Assembly: GCF_014656395.1 (NCBI RefSeq)
Contig: NZ_BNCI01000002.1
Coordinates: forward strand, 62,001-126,000
DNA length: 64,000 nucleotides
DNA from: Kordiimonas sediminis
Lineage (GTDB): Bacteria; Pseudomonadota; Alphaproteobacteria; Sphingomonadales; Kordiimonadaceae
Direction of reading: 5' to 3'
A program made the translations under genes and the position numbers. Position 1 is the first letter of the stretch. Every line of letters begins with the position of its first letter. Under the pieces are notes generated by a model. It made no database searches. It saw nothing but the letters and a program-made list of their open reading frames with translations, and was not told the origin of the DNA. Positions 1 through 10,011 of the stretch are shown here, one piece after another.

Positions 1-2
1 CT

Positions 3-326
3 GCTGTGCGCTCGGCCTTTGTCGAAGATGCGACCCTTGACCGGGCGACCAAGGAAGGTGGCTTGCGTCGTAGTGGATTTTCAGGCTGGGCTGACTGGGT
101 GGATACGCAGCAGGCTGGCGATGCGGATGAACGGATTTTTGGTCTAAAAGTACAGGAATTTGGTTCCCTTGCCACCGTATGGGCGCCGTTCAAATTATGG
201 TATAAAGGCGACCTTGTCAGTTGCGGCGTGAACACATTCACGCTTACAAAAATCGATACTGACTGGAAAATCATTCACGGTATTGACCGCCATCATGACG
301 GAGACTGCACCGACTTCAATCCTTAA
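3..326 (+). CDS. NTF2-like (SnoaL/lumazine-binding type) protein, 3' fragment
   Basis: The reading frame is open from the window edge to a TAA at 324-326, so this is probably the C-terminal part of a longer gene; a GTG at 6 is unlikely to be the true start. The visible part has the pattern of small alpha+beta NTF2-like proteins: a segment resembling ATVWAPFKLWYKG, then CGVNTFTLTKIDTDWKIIHG, an alternating beta-strand end typical of this fold. Members of this family are often uncharacterised and bind or turn over small molecules; no specific substrate can be read here. No signal peptide can be judged because the N-terminus is missing. Confidence 0.55.
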   Translation, partial: AVRSAFVEDATLDRATKEGGLRRSGFSGWADWVDTQQAGDADERIFGLKVQEFGSLATVWAPFKLWYKGDLVSCGVNTFTLTKIDTDWKIIHGIDRHHDGDCTDFNP

Positions 327-355
327 GATGAAGTCGGTACGTATGGTTTGGTTGT

Positions 356-1648
356 TTAAATAGAATCTAGTGCCTGTCGCAGGTCAGCGATCAGATCGTC
401 GACATGTTCGACACCAACAGAGATTCTGATCATGCTTTCTGTGATGCCCAGACGGGTTTTTACATCGTCAGGTACATCAGCGTGCGTCATGCTGAAAGGA
501 TGTTCAATAAGGCTTTCTGTACCGCCAAGGCTGACAGCCAATTTAATGAACGACAGGGTATCGAGAACGCGGAAGGCTTCTTTTTCGCCGCCTTTAACAT
601 CGAAAGAGAAAGTAGACCCTGCGGATAAACACTGCTGATCATACACTTTGCGCGCTTCTGAGCCTTCTTCAAGAAAACCAAGATAATGAACCCGTTCAAC
701 TTTTGGATGGTCTCTGAGGTATGACGCAATGTGCGCGGCATTTTCGGCAGATCGTTCCATCCGTAATTTCAGTGTTTCAAGGCTACGCATAACAAGCCAG
801 CAAGTGTGCGGATCGCACATGGTGCCAAGGATAGTACGGAACCCCATCACAGGGGCCATAACCTCTGCAGAGCCAAGGGCAGCACCCGCCACTACGTCAG
901 AGTGCCCCGCCACATATTTTGTCAGGCTGTAGATAGAGATATCAGCACCGTGCTTCAGGGCTTGCTGCCAAACGGGGCCAAGAAAAGTATTGTCGACCAT
1001 GATAATGGGTTTGTGGCCGCCCTGTCTTTCCGCAATGGCATCAACGAGTTTACGGCACCGCTGCAGGTCAACCAGTCCGTTGGTTGGGTTGGCTGGTGTT
1101 TCGATGTACACGACCGAAATACGCCCCTTGGTCAGGCCTTCTTCAAGCGCATCGGCAAGTGTATAATCCAGCAAGCCGGACTCAAACTCGACACTCTCCA
1201 CGCCAAATTCAGGCAGGATGTTACGAATGAGATATTCTGACCCGCCGTAAATAGGGGCAGAGTGAACAATCACATCTCCCGGACGCAGGTATGCCCACAG
1301 ACAGGTTGAGATTGCTGCCATGCCGCTTGAAAATGAAAGACCCTTCTCTGCGTCTTCCCAAATGGCAAGTCTGTCTTCCAGTACTTCGAGATCAGGGTTA
1401 TTGATCCGGCTGTATATCAGGCCGCTTTCCTCGCCCTCATTGGCGGTGCGTTTGCCGTAGGCAAGTTCGAAAAATTCCTTCCCATCTTGCGCGTTATCGA
1501 AAACGAACGTGCTGGTCATGAAAACGGGCGGCTTTAACGCGCCTTCGGACAGTGCGGGGTCGTACCCGTACCCCATCATTTGGCTCTCTGCGTGGAGTTT
1601 GTGGTCGCCGATGTAACGCTTATGATAGTTTTTCTTCTGAGTTGGCAT
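356..1648 (-). CDS. Trans-sulfuration family PLP enzyme (cystathionine gamma-synthase / methionine gamma-lyase like)
   Basis: A 430-residue member of the Cys/Met metabolism PLP-dependent enzyme family, slightly longer than the usual 380-400 because of an N-terminal extension. The PLP lysine lies in SLTKYVAGHSDVVAGA (about residues 240-256), and the phosphate-binding SSGMAAI segment lies near residue 107. Family members make cystathionine from activated homoserine and cysteine or cleave C-S bonds of methionine or cystathionine; the exact reaction cannot be set from sequence alone. The start is supported by GGAGGA 7 nt upstream. It diverges from the MFS gene that follows. No SAM riboswitch was recognised in the roughly 150 bp upstream. 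Confidence 0.85.
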   Translation of the reverse strand: MPTQKKNYHKRYIGDHKLHAESQMMGYGYDPALSEGALKPPVFMTSTFVFDNAQDGKEFFELAYGKRTANEGEESGLIYSRINNPDLEVLEDRLAIWEDAEKGLSFSSGMAAISTCLWAYLRPGDVIVHSAPIYGGSEYLIRNILPEFGVESVEFESGLLDYTLADALEEGLTKGRISVVYIETPANPTNGLVDLQRCRKLVDAIAERQGGHKPIIMVDNTFLGPVWQQALKHGADISIYSLTKYVAGHSDVVAGAALGSAEVMAPVMGFRTILGTMCDPHTCWLVMRSLETLKLRMERSAENAAHIASYLRDHPKVERVHYLGFLEEGSEARKVYDQQCLSAGSTFSFDVKGGEKEAFRVLDTLSFIKLAVSLGGTESLIEHPFSMTHADVPDDVKTRLGITESMIRISVGVEHVDDLIADLRQALDSI

Positions 1649-1799
1649 TCTTGTTCCTCCCTACTGGTATGTCTTTGATGCCATATTTGGTTACATTTGC
1701 AACTAGTATTTTTTGTGAAGGCATAAACTGGTGTTTGGGGTTGTTTTTCTGAGGCAAACCCTGTCTAAGGGAAAAGAGTTTCCAAAGGTGTACGGCGTC

Positions 1800-3014
1800 A
1801 TGCGTGAAGAAAAGTCTAAAAATGTATGGTATCTAATTGTGGCGCAGGCGTTTTTTCTGTCGTCGTCGATGACCAATGTGTCATTTGCAGGTCTTGCTGG
1901 GAAAATGCTGGCGGCTGACCCCAAGCTGGCTACGGTACCGCTATCGCTGGTTATTGTTTCAACTGCATTGACCACCGGGCCATTCTCCATGTTGATGCAG
2001 CATAAATCCCGCCGATTTGGTTTTATGCTTGGTAGTATGCTGGGTATTTTATCAGCCGCAGTCTGTGCCTATGCCGTGCGTATCGGCAGTTTCGATTTGT
2101 TCTGCGTCGGGACATTTTTGATGGGGCCATATTTTGCCAGTGCGCAATATTATAGATTTGCAGCCAGTGAAAGTGTGCCGAAGACCCACGCTGCAAGGGC
2201 CATTTCCCTTGTGTTGCTGGGCGGATTAATTGCGGCTTTGATGGTGCCTACGGCCAACGCCTGGTTTAATGAGCATTTCATGCCTTATACATTCATGGGG
2301 GTGTATATTTTTGTCGGCATCATGGCGGCTCTCAGTATTGTCCCCATATTGTTGATGGCCCCCATTGGTTCGCCTGCACATTACACGCCAGAGGATGCCT
2401 CCGGCGAAGAAGGGCAGAAAAAGGGTCGACCTCTCTCTGAAATTGTCAAAGACAGGACCTTTTTGGTTGCGGTTACAAACGGTATTGCCGGATATGCCAT
2501 GATGACATTTGTCATGACAGCCACACCGCTTGCGATGGAGGCATGTGGTTTTGGATCCCTGACTTCCAGCCATGTTATCCAGGGGCATGTGATCGCGATG
2601 TTTTTGCCCAGCCTGTTTACTGGCCAGTTGATTGCCCGCTTTGGTGTTATGAAAATCCTGTTGGTGGGGCAGGCTTGTTTCGCTCTTGCCTTTATCACGG
2701 CCCTGTCCGGGATAGAAGTTCAGCAGTTTTCAATTGCCCTCGTACTACTTGGTGTTGGTTGGAACTTCTGTTTCGTAGGCGGGTCGCACTTGCTGACTAC
2801 GGTGCATACTGAGGCAGAAAAAGGCAGGGTGCAGGGACTGAACGAATTTATTGTCTTTGCAGTGTCTGCCGCTGGGTCACTGGCTTCGGGCTTTATACTG
2901 AATGAATTTGGCTGGACTGTTGTTAATCAGGTTACCTTTGCCATCCTGGCTGTGGCTGCGGCTGTTACGGTCATACATGTTCTGAAAACACGCAACACGG
3001 TCGAGAGCCTGTAA
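1800..3014 (+). CDS. MFS transporter
   Basis: A predicted inner-membrane protein of 404 residues with about 12 hydrophobic helices, consistent with the major facilitator superfamily. A basic loop (QHKSRRFGF, about residues 67-75) sits between helices 2 and 3, where MFS proteins carry their conserved loop motif. A GTG 69 nt upstream at 1731 would also keep the frame, but the extra residues are not membrane-like and have no ribosome site, so the ATG at 1800 is preferred. The substrate cannot be inferred. It is divergent from the trans-sulfuration gene and convergent with slyX. Confidence 0.8.
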   Translation: MREEKSKNVWYLIVAQAFFLSSSMTNVSFAGLAGKMLAADPKLATVPLSLVIVSTALTTGPFSMLMQHKSRRFGFMLGSMLGILSAAVCAYAVRIGSFDLFCVGTFLMGPYFASAQYYRFAASESVPKTHAARAISLVLLGGLIAALMVPTANAWFNEHFMPYTFMGVYIFVGIMAALSIVPILLMAPIGSPAHYTPEDASGEEGQKKGRPLSEIVKDRTFLVAVTNGIAGYAMMTFVMTATPLAMEACGFGSLTSSHVIQGHVIAMFLPSLFTGQLIARFGVMKILLVGQACFALAFITALSGIEVQQFSIALVLLGVGWNFCFVGGSHLLTTVHTEAEKGRVQGLNEFIVFAVSAAGSLASGFILNEFGWTVVNQVTFAILAVAAAVTVIHVLKTRNTVESL

Positions 3015-3075
3015 TTCCCCAAAGGTTCAGTATGGTAGCCCGGCGTTGTTTCTGGGGCTTGCTTTGTATCCAGTC

Positions 3076-3315
3076 TTAATAATGAGGCGGTGGCGGCTCT
3101 GACCCCGGCTTGGCACCTGCTCCCGACTGGACTTCCATTTCGTAGAGTTGGTCATCCATTATTTTCAGTTTCGCCTGTAGCTTGTCGATAGCAGCCCACT
3201 GTTTGGTCACAACATCGCTCAGGGACTCTATGGTTTCTTCCTGAAACATTAGTTTTTGCTCTATGTCTGCGATACGGTCCTGCAGGTCGTCTATTGTTGG
3301 AGATGATGGGGACAT
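3076..3315 (-). CDS. slyX: SlyX family protein
   Basis: A 79-residue protein that is almost entirely one amphipathic helix with heptad spacing (about residues 5-60), ending in the proline-rich tail PPPPHY that is the hallmark of SlyX proteins. Length and architecture match the family. SlyX is a small predicted coiled-coil protein of unclear function. AGGAAA precedes the ATG at a suitable distance. It is convergent with the MFS gene; a weak imperfect hairpin near 3037-3060 could separate them. Confidence 0.9.
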   Translation of the reverse strand: MSPSSPTIDDLQDRIADIEQKLMFQEETIESLSDVVTKQWAAIDKLQAKLKIMDDQLYEMEVQSGAGAKPGSEPPPPHY

Positions 3316-3445
3316 GATCGGTTTCCTGATCCTTGGTTATCTTTTTTGTCGTTTAGTGTGACAAAAGATTTCAATTTTCATTGGCGGTTGCCATTGGTGT
3401 ATGACTGCTTTATCCCGGACATAACCGAAAATGTGGAGGAAGTGA

Positions 3446-4213
3446 ATGCTGATTGTCCTGAGCCCTGCGAAGAAACTTGATTTTGAGAGCGAGAACCTGC
3501 GTGCTGGGGGCACTGAACCTGTGCTGATGGAAGATGCCAAAGAATTGGTGAAAAAGGCGCAAACGCTGAAACCTGAGAATCTGAAAGCCATGATGGGCAT
3601 TTCAGATGCGTTGGCTGAACTCAATATGCAGCGTTTTCATGCATTCAAAACTCCCTTCACAGACGCCAATGCGCGTCCTGCACTGGATGCATTCCAGGGG
3701 GATGTTTATGTTGGCCTGGATGCGGACAGCATGTCGGAAGACGACCGCAGTTTTGCCAATGAGCATATCAGAATACTTTCTGGCCTATATGGGGTCTTGA
3801 GGCCACTTGATCTGATGCAGGCATATCGTTTGGAAATGGGAACGAAGTTCGCAACGGACCGCGGCAAAAACCTCTATGATTTTTGGGGTGCCCGGATTTC
3901 AAGTGTGCTGAATGAGGCAGTAGGCCCAGACCGTGTTCTGGTTAACCTTGCGTCAGGGGAGTATTTCAAGGCTGTTGATAAAAAGTCCCTGAATGCACGG
4001 ATTATTACGCCTAACTTCAAGGAAATCTCCAATGGGCAGGCCAAGATTGTCTCTTTCTTTGCCAAAAAGGCACGGGGCATGATGGCCCGGTATGCGGTGG
4101 ATAATCGCATTACCGACGTGGACAAGTTGAAAGACTTTGACGTCGCTGGGTACCGTTTTGACCCTGATCAGTCCACGGATGATTCCTGGATTTTCACGCG
4201 TCCAAAGCCTTAA
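3446..4213 (+). CDS. yaaA: Peroxide stress protein YaaA (DUF328)
   Basis: A 255-residue protein that matches the YaaA family over its whole length, starting with the diagnostic MLIVLSPAKKLDFE. Other family blocks are visible: SGLYGVLRPLDLMQAYRLEMG (about residues 113-133), LVNLASGEYF and a C-terminal FDxxGYRFD-like stretch. In E. coli, YaaA lowers free intracellular iron and so limits hydrogen-peroxide damage. The start is fixed by GTGGAGGA ending 5 nt before the ATG. It stands alone, between slyX and the molybdenum hydroxylase genes. Confidence 0.93.
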   Translation: MLIVLSPAKKLDFESENLRAGGTEPVLMEDAKELVKKAQTLKPENLKAMMGISDALAELNMQRFHAFKTPFTDANARPALDAFQGDVYVGLDADSMSEDDRSFANEHIRILSGLYGVLRPLDLMQAYRLEMGTKFATDRGKNLYDFWGARISSVLNEAVGPDRVLVNLASGEYFKAVDKKSLNARIITPNFKEISNGQAKIVSFFAKKARGMMARYAVDNRITDVDKLKDFDVAGYRFDPDQSTDDSWIFTRPKP

Positions 4214-4378
4214 AATAAGCGAAAGTTATTCCGCTGGACTGTCTGATCACATGAATGTGAAATGTGCGGAGCTACAATAGACTCCGCCATAATTTTCTCT
4301 ATACTCGCTATTCTAACAAGAATGTGATCGGTGTTTCTGGCACGACCTGCGCCGATCAAACGGGATACGGGGAACACA

Positions 4379-4834
4379 ATGAAATTTTCGATCAATGGAC
4401 AGTCTGTCACTTTTGACGGTGATGAAGAAATGCCACTTTTGTGGATGTTGCGCGATGTGCAGGGTCTGACTGGCACCAAATATGGCTGTGGTCAAGGGCT
4501 TTGCGGGTCATGCACCGTTCATGTAGATGGTATGGCTGTGCGGTCCTGCCAGACACCAGTGGGTGATCTGGAGGGTACGTCTGTCACAACTATCGAAGGA
4601 TTGGCTGACGGGGATAAGCTAACGGAACTTCAGCAGGCTTGGGCAGACAATAATGTACCACAGTGTGGTTACTGCCAGTCTGGTCAGATAATGCAGGCAG
4701 CTAATCTGCTCGCTCAGAACCCGAACCCGACAGACCGGGAGATCGAAGACGCCATGTACGGCAACATATGTCGTTGTGGTACCTATGAACGGATCAAAAA
4801 GGCTATTCGTTCCGTAGCGGGAGATGCGTCATGA
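4379..4834 (+). CDS. Molybdenum hydroxylase small subunit, two [2Fe-2S] clusters (IorA-like)
   Basis: A 151-residue iron-sulfur subunit of a xanthine dehydrogenase/isoquinoline 1-oxidoreductase type enzyme. The plant-ferredoxin cluster is bound by cysteines in YGCGQGLCGSCTVHVDG plus a following Cys, and the second cluster by CGYCQSGQ and ICRCGTYERI, as in the family. It should pass electrons from the molybdopterin site of the next gene product. The ATG at 4379 gives the standard family N-terminus (KFSINGQSV); an upstream in-frame start at 4331 adds non-homologous residues. The stop overlaps the next start by 4 bp (ATGA), which indicates translational coupling. Confidence 0.9.
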   Translation: MKFSINGQSVTFDGDEEMPLLWMLRDVQGLTGTKYGCGQGLCGSCTVHVDGMAVRSCQTPVGDLEGTSVTTIEGLADGDKLTELQQAWADNNVPQCGYCQSGQIMQAANLLAQNPNPTDREIEDAMYGNICRCGTYERIKKAIRSVAGDAS

Positions 4835-7083
4835 CAGTAATCTCAAAAGTCTCTAAATCTGACGTGTCGCGCCGTTCTGTTCTGATGGGTATGGGGGCGA
4901 CGGGTGGTCTGCTACTGACTGCGCCGATTTTCTCCAATGCGGTTCAGGCGGAATTAATGGGTAAGGATATGCTGTCTAACAGTGTGTATCTGGCCATTGA
5001 TCTGGACGGTACTGCGCATTTGTATGTGCACCGGGTTGAAATGGGGCAGGGTAGCCGCACTGGCTTGCCGCAGGTGATTGCAGATGAACTGTGTGCTGAT
5101 TGGGACCGAATTAAACTGCACGCTGCGTACGGTGACAAAAAGTTTGGTGATCAGAACACAGACGGTTCTACGTCTATTCGCAAATTTTACGATACCTACC
5201 GTGTGGCGGGTGCGACGGCCCGTCATATGCTTGAGGCGGCGGCGGCCAAGCGCTGGGGCGTTTCTATGGGTGATGTTGCTGCCGAAAGCCACAAGGTCAA
5301 GAATAGTCTGACCGGCGACACGCTCGACTATAAAGATCTGGTTGCTGATGCGGCGGAGATGCCTGTCCCGGCAGAAGCGGATGTGCGCCTGAAATCCAGA
5401 AGTGAGCATTCTTACATCGGTAAGCCCAAACAGAATGTCTATATGAAGGATTTTGTAACGGGTAGCAGCGAATTTGGCCAGGATGTGCGCATTGAAGGCA
5501 TGGTCTATGCCGTTGCAGCTCGTCCGCCCGTTGTTGGGGGTGTTCTGAAATCTTATGACGAAGCAGCTGCACGGGCCGTGCGCGGGGTCATAGACGTGGT
5601 TGAATTGCCCGCGATGGAATTGCCAGCTGCATTCAAGCCGCTCGGCGGTGTAGCCGTGGTTGCGGAGAATACCTGGGCTGCGATCAAGGGGCGTGAAGCA
5701 TTAAACCCTGTGTGGGATGATGGACCAAACGCAGACTATGATACTACAGAGTATGAAAAAGGCTTGTGGAAGGCGCTTGATGGGCCGACAGAAAAATATC
5801 TGACGCGGGGAGATGCTGCAAAGGCCCTGGCGGAAGCCGCAGATGTCTATGAGGCGAGCTATTTTGTCCCGCACCAGCATCATATTCCAATGGAACCACC
5901 CGCTGCGACGGCAAAATGGGATGGTGATGATTTGACGATCTGGGCCTGTGTACAGGATCCGCAAACCGTCCAAAATGCTGTGGCGCCGTTTGTTGGCAAG
6001 AAGCCAGAGGATATCAAGGCTGTTACAACCCTTCTTGGGGGCGCGTTTGGCCGGAAATCCAAGCCAGATTTTGCCGTGGAAGCCGCGATTGTCTCTAAAA
6101 AGGTCGGTAAGCCTGTTAAAATGGTCTGGACCCGTGAAGATGATGTGCAGCATGGTTTTTACCATGACATCTCAACCCAGAAGGTGCGTGCAGGACTGAA
6201 TGCTGATGGCAAGATGACCGCGTATCAGCATATCGTTGCGTACCCGCCGATTGCGGCAACATTCCAGAACGGTGCCGGACATGCTGGCTTCCAGACAGGT
6301 CTGGGACTTTTGGACATACCGTTTGCCGCAGAAAACCTGTCCATTGAATCAGGGGATGCAAAAGCGCACGTGCGCATTGGCTGGTTACGGTCCGTTGCCA
6401 ACATTCAACAGGCTTTTGCGGTCGGATCGTTTGTGGACGAACTGGCGCGTAAACAGGGCGTCAAAACTGATGCCATGTGGCATGAATTGATTGGTAGTGA
6501 CCGTAAGATCAATCCTGCTGATGATGGTGCACAATATAGCAATTATGGTGAAAGTCTGGATCGTCATCCTGTGGACACCAAGCGGCTGAAGGGCGCCCTT
6601 GACCACGTAGTGGAAATGTCTGGTTACGGCAAGCGTACGTTGCCCGAAGGACACGGTATTGGCATTAGTGTACACCGCAGTTTTGTCAGCTATGTCGCCT
6701 GCGCGCTTGAGGTGCAGGTCATAGACGGTGCCCTGAAAGTGGTTAAAGGCTGGATGGCGATTGATTGCGGTCTTGCCGTTAACCCAGACCGTGTGAAAGC
6801 CCAGATGGAAGGGGCTGTGATTTTCGGTATGTCAATCGCACTTCATGGCGAAATCACCGCCAAGAATGGCCGCATTGAACAGAGTAACTTTGATGGGTAC
6901 CCAGTTTGCCGCATTGATGAAGCGCCGGATGTCGAAGTGTCTATCATTGCTTCAGACGCACCGCCGGGCGGTGTAGGCGAACCGGGAGTTCCGCCGGTCG
7001 CGGCTGCGCTGGCCAATGCGATATTTGATGCCACAGGGAAGCGTATTCGCAGGCTGCCCATTGGCGATCAGTTGTCGGCATAG
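4831..7083 (+). CDS. Molybdenum hydroxylase large subunit, molybdopterin-binding (IorB-like, Tat-exported)
   Basis: A 750-residue protein of the aldehyde oxidase/xanthine dehydrogenase large-subunit family, most like isoquinoline 1-oxidoreductase beta subunits. A twin-arginine signal is visible ([16 protein letters not shown], about residues 16-31), so the complex is probably periplasmic. [17 protein letters not shown] (about residues 406-422) matches the substrate/cofactor region, and [18 protein letters not shown] near the C-terminus carries the conserved catalytic Glu. The ATGA overlap with the small subunit supports a heterodimer. No FAD subunit, cytochrome or XdhC-type maturation gene is adjacent, so the electron acceptor and substrate remain unknown. 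A strong terminator follows. Confidence 0.88.
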   Translation: MTVISKVSKSDVSRRSVLMGMGATGGLLLTAPIFSNAVQAELMGKDMLSNSVYLAIDLDGTAHLYVHRVEMGQGSRTGLPQVIADELCADWDRIKLHAAYGDKKFGDQNTDGSTSIRKFYDTYRVAGATARHMLEAAAAKRWGVSMGDVAAESHKVKNSLTGDTLDYKDLVADAAEMPVPAEADVRLKSRSEHSYIGKPKQNVYMKDFVTGSSEFGQDVRIEGMVYAVAARPPVVGGVLKSYDEAAARAVRGVIDVVELPAMELPAAFKPLGGVAVVAENTWAAIKGREALNPVWDDGPNADYDTTEYEKGLWKALDGPTEKYLTRGDAAKALAEAADVYEASYFVPHQHHIPMEPPAATAKWDGDDLTIWACVQDPQTVQNAVAPFVGKKPEDIKAVTTLLGGAFGRKSKPDFAVEAAIVSKKVGKPVKMVWTREDDVQHGFYHDISTQKVRAGLNADGKMTAYQHIVAYPPIAATFQNGAGHAGFQTGLGLLDIPFAAENLSIESGDAKAHVRIGWLRSVANIQQAFAVGSFVDELARKQGVKTDAMWHELIGSDRKINPADDGAQYSNYGESLDRHPVDTKRLKGALDHVVEMSGYGKRTLPEGHGIGISVHRSFVSYVACALEVQVIDGALKVVKGWMAIDCGLAVNPDRVKAQMEGAVIFGMSIALHGEITAKNGRIEQSNFDGYPVCRIDEAPDVEVSIIASDAPPGGVGEPGVPPVAAALANAIFDATGKRIRRLPIGDQLSA

Positions 7084-7107
7084 GCAACCCACGATCTTTC
7101 GAAAAGG

Positions 7108-7135
7108 AGAGGCCGCTGATGCGGCCTCTTTTTTT
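7108..7135 (+). terminator. Rho-independent terminator after the molybdenum hydroxylase genes
   Basis: A 9-bp perfect stem (AGAGGCCGC / GCGGCCTCT) with loop TGAT is followed directly by a run of T residues, 25 bp after the large-subunit stop codon. Confidence 0.9.
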
Positions 7136-7196
7136 ATCCTGTTGCGTGCGTTCAGCGGCCCGCCTATAAGCAGCAGAAAGAGTAAAAGGATTAGTC

Positions 7197-9008
7197 ATGG
7201 CGCCACCGATTTTAAGTCTGCGATCAATTATGCTGCATTGGGGTAGTAATCCCGTGCTGGATAATCTTGAAATGCATATTGGTGCCACGGACCGACTATG
7301 TCTGATTGGGCGAAACGGTGCAGGAAAATCTACCTTATTGAAGGTTGTCGCGGGTATTATACAAGCGGACGGTGGGGAGCGCTGGGTCCAGCCGGGTACA
7401 TCCGTCGCTTATTTGCCGCAGGAGCCAGATGCCTCGGGTTATGCCACGCTTAAAGACTATATTGTTGGCGGCCTGCCCGGTGATGAACAGGACCAGACAT
7501 ACCGCGCAGATATTCTGATCGAAGATTTGCAGGTGGTTGGGGACGCAGACCCGTCAACTGCGTCGGGCGGGGAATTGCGCCGTGCGGCGCTCGCACGCAC
7601 CTTGATCGGGGAACCTGATCTGCTGCTGCTTGATGAGCCTACGAACCATCTGGACGTAGCAACAATTGAATGGCTGGAAGGGTATCTGAAAAACTGGCAA
7701 GGCGCGATGGTGCTGATATCGCACGACCGAAAGTTTCTAAACACACTGTCGTCCGCTTGTATCTGGCTGGATCGCGGTATTATCCGGCGCATGGATGACA
7801 GCTTTGACAAGTTCGAAGGCTGGCAGGAAAAAGTGCTAGAGAATGAAGCTTTGGAAGCAAAAAAACTTGATAAATTAATCAAGGAAGAAACCCGGTGGTC
7901 GGTTGAGGGTATTTCCGCCCGACGGACCAGGAATCAGGGCAGGCTTCGTCGGCTGTATGCCCTGCGCGAAGATCGTGCTTCACAGGTGAAAGACAAAGGC
8001 AGTGTTTCAATCAGCATGTCTGGCGGCGAAAAATCCGGGGCACGCGTTATTGAGGCAAAAGGCATTTCCAAGGCTTATGATGGGCGGCAGCTGTTTTCTG
8101 ACTTCTCCGTAAAAATCAATCGGGGAGACCGGGTTGGCTTTATCGGTCCTAACGGCGTTGGTAAATCAACGTTGTTGAATATTTTGACCGGTCGAACCGA
8201 GCCTGATGCCGGTTCTGTTCGCCTGGGGTCTAACTTGCAGCCGCTTTTCATTGATCAGAAACGGTCTGATCTGAAAGACGATATGACGGTGAAAGAAGCA
8301 ATGGCGGGTAATGCAGGCGACTGGGTTCATATCGGCGGCGAAACAAAGCATGTCATGACCTATATGAAAGAGTTTCTTTTCGATCCGTCTGTTGCCAATA
8401 CGCCTGTGTCTGCCTTATCCGGAGGGGAGCGTAATCGCCTTCTGCTGGCTGCGAACTTTGCAAAGCCTTCCAATCTGCTGGTTTTGGATGAGCCAACAAA
8501 CGATCTTGATATGGATACGCTTGATTTGTTGCAGGAAGTATTGTCGGATTATGACGGTACTATTCTGCTGGTCAGCCATGATCGTGACTTTCTGGACCGA
8601 CTGGTGACATCTTCCATCGTGCTTGAAGGGGACGGTACGGCGACTGAATATGCAGGCGGGTATTCTGATTATCGTGTCCAGAAGGCGCTTTCGGATAAAG
8701 CAGCAGCGCCAGAGCCAGTGCGTCAATCAGCAAAGGTTACATCAATCAAGGATGCGCCGCAGAAGAAAGCGACCAAACTATCCTATAAGGATCAGCGGGA
8801 GTTGGATACTCTCCCCGCCGAAGTTGAGGCACTTTCGATGCAAATAAGTCAGACAGAAGCCGAACTGGCAGACCCGGACTTTTATGGTCGGGATCCTGTC
8901 GGATTTGATAAAAAGTCCAAGCACCTTGTAACCCTGCAGGAGACGCTGGACGCAAAAGAAATGCGCTGGCTCGAACTGGAGGAACAAAAAGAAAATCTGG
9001 CAAAATAG
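7197..9008 (+). CDS. ABC-F family ATPase (Uup-like)
   Basis: A 603-residue soluble protein with two ABC ATPase domains and no membrane segment. Domain 1 has Walker A GRNGAGKST, signature ASGGELRRAALAR and Walker B LLLLDEPTNHLD; domain 2 has GPNGVGKST, LSGGERNRLLLA and LLVLDEPTNDLD. A charged linker joins the domains, and a C-terminal extension (about residues 515-603) has heptad-like Leu/Glu/Lys spacing of the Uup C-terminal coiled coil. ABC-F proteins act on ribosomes or, for Uup, have been linked to DNA transactions. AAAAGGA precedes the ATG. The gene appears to be a single transcription unit. Confidence 0.88.
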   Translation: MAPPILSLRSIMLHWGSNPVLDNLEMHIGATDRLCLIGRNGAGKSTLLKVVAGIIQADGGERWVQPGTSVAYLPQEPDASGYATLKDYIVGGLPGDEQDQTYRADILIEDLQVVGDADPSTASGGELRRAALARTLIGEPDLLLLDEPTNHLDVATIEWLEGYLKNWQGAMVLISHDRKFLNTLSSACIWLDRGIIRRMDDSFDKFEGWQEKVLENEALEAKKLDKLIKEETRWSVEGISARRTRNQGRLRRLYALREDRASQVKDKGSVSISMSGGEKSGARVIEAKGISKAYDGRQLFSDFSVKINRGDRVGFIGPNGVGKSTLLNILTGRTEPDAGSVRLGSNLQPLFIDQKRSDLKDDMTVKEAMAGNAGDWVHIGGETKHVMTYMKEFLFDPSVANTPVSALSGGERNRLLLAANFAKPSNLLVLDEPTNDLDMDTLDLLQEVLSDYDGTILLVSHDRDFLDRLVTSSIVLEGDGTATEYAGGYSDYRVQKALSDKAAAPEPVRQSAKVTSIKDAPQKKATKLSYKDQRELDTLPAEVEALSMQISQTEAELADPDFYGRDPVGFDKKSKHLVTLQETLDAKEMRWLELEEQKENLAK

Positions 9009-9215
9009 AAGGTCGGTATTCTGGTCGCAATATCGGGCTATTTAACCAATAATGGTGCCGATATCCTCACCCACTAAGATTAATGGGGGCGTTTTACCAG
9101 TTTTTGCGACTTTCCCCTGTTCAAGGCAGGAAAATTTGCTAATAAGAGACAACTGGTTTCGCCGCTATCGGCGATGCTACCCATTGTAAAATCAGAAATC
9201 TGATCAGAGGATACC

Positions 9216-9968
9216 ATGGCAGGCCATAGTAAATTTAAGAATATTATGCACCGTAAAGGTGCGCAGGACAAAAAACGTTCGAAGATTTTCTCTAAACTCA
9301 GCAAAGAAATCACCGTCGCTGCAAAGATGGGCGACCCTGATCCAGAGAAAAATCCGCGGCTACGTCTGGCGGTTCAGAACGCTAAATCTCAGTCCATGCC
9401 GAAAGATAATATCGAACGTGCTATTCAAAAAGCCGTTGGCGGGGATACCGAAAATTATGATGAAATGCGCTATGAGGGATACGGCCCCGGCGGTATCGGC
9501 GTTATTGTAGAGGCGCTGACGGATAACCGTAACCGGACAGCGTCAGATGTTCGTGCCATCTTTAACAAGGCTGGCGGCAATTTGGGCGAAAGTGGTTCTG
9601 TTGGTTTTATGTTTGACCGCGTGGGTGAGATTATTTTCGCCGCGGATGTTGCTGACGCTGATACCGTTTTTGAAGCGGCGCTCGAAGCCGGTGCAGATGA
9701 AGTAGAATCCGACGCAGACAGTCATGCAATTTATACCGATGCTGCTGACATGCATGCTGTGCTATCGGCACTTGGCACGGCCCTGAATGCAGAGCCGGAA
9801 AGCGCAAACCTGATCTTTAAGGCAAAAGAGCCAACAGTGCTGGACAAAGACGGTGCTGAAAAGCTGCTGCGGTTGATTGACGCCCTTGAAGATAACGATG
9901 ATGTTCAGACCGTGTTCGGCGGGTATGACATCCCTGAAGACGTTATGGCGGAGCTTGGCGACGACTAA
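9216..9968 (+). CDS. YebC/PmpR family protein
   Basis: A 250-residue protein with the invariant N-terminus [18 protein letters not shown] and the family block [13 protein letters not shown] (about residues 69-81), then [23 protein letters not shown]. Length is standard for the family. YebC-family proteins are described as DNA-binding regulators (PmpR) and, in more recent work, as translation factors easing stalling at proline runs. As in many proteobacteria it lies directly upstream of ruvCAB, 43 bp before ruvC, so it may be co-transcribed with the recombination genes. Confidence 0.93.
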   Translation: MAGHSKFKNIMHRKGAQDKKRSKIFSKLSKEITVAAKMGDPDPEKNPRLRLAVQNAKSQSMPKDNIERAIQKAVGGDTENYDEMRYEGYGPGGIGVIVEALTDNRNRTASDVRAIFNKAGGNLGESGSVGFMFDRVGEIIFAADVADADTVFEAALEAGADEVESDADSHAIYTDAADMHAVLSALGTALNAEPESANLIFKAKEPTVLDKDGAEKLLRLIDALEDNDDVQTVFGGYDIPEDVMAELGDD

Positions 9969-10011
9969 AATGTAGCTCTGGCTATTGCCAGACGGGGGAC
10001 AAGACAGGGTG

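Noticed and set aside
1649-1799. SAM-responsive riboswitch upstream of the trans-sulfuration gene
   Set aside because: No conserved SAM-II or SAM-I core or stem arrangement could be recognised in the 150 bp.
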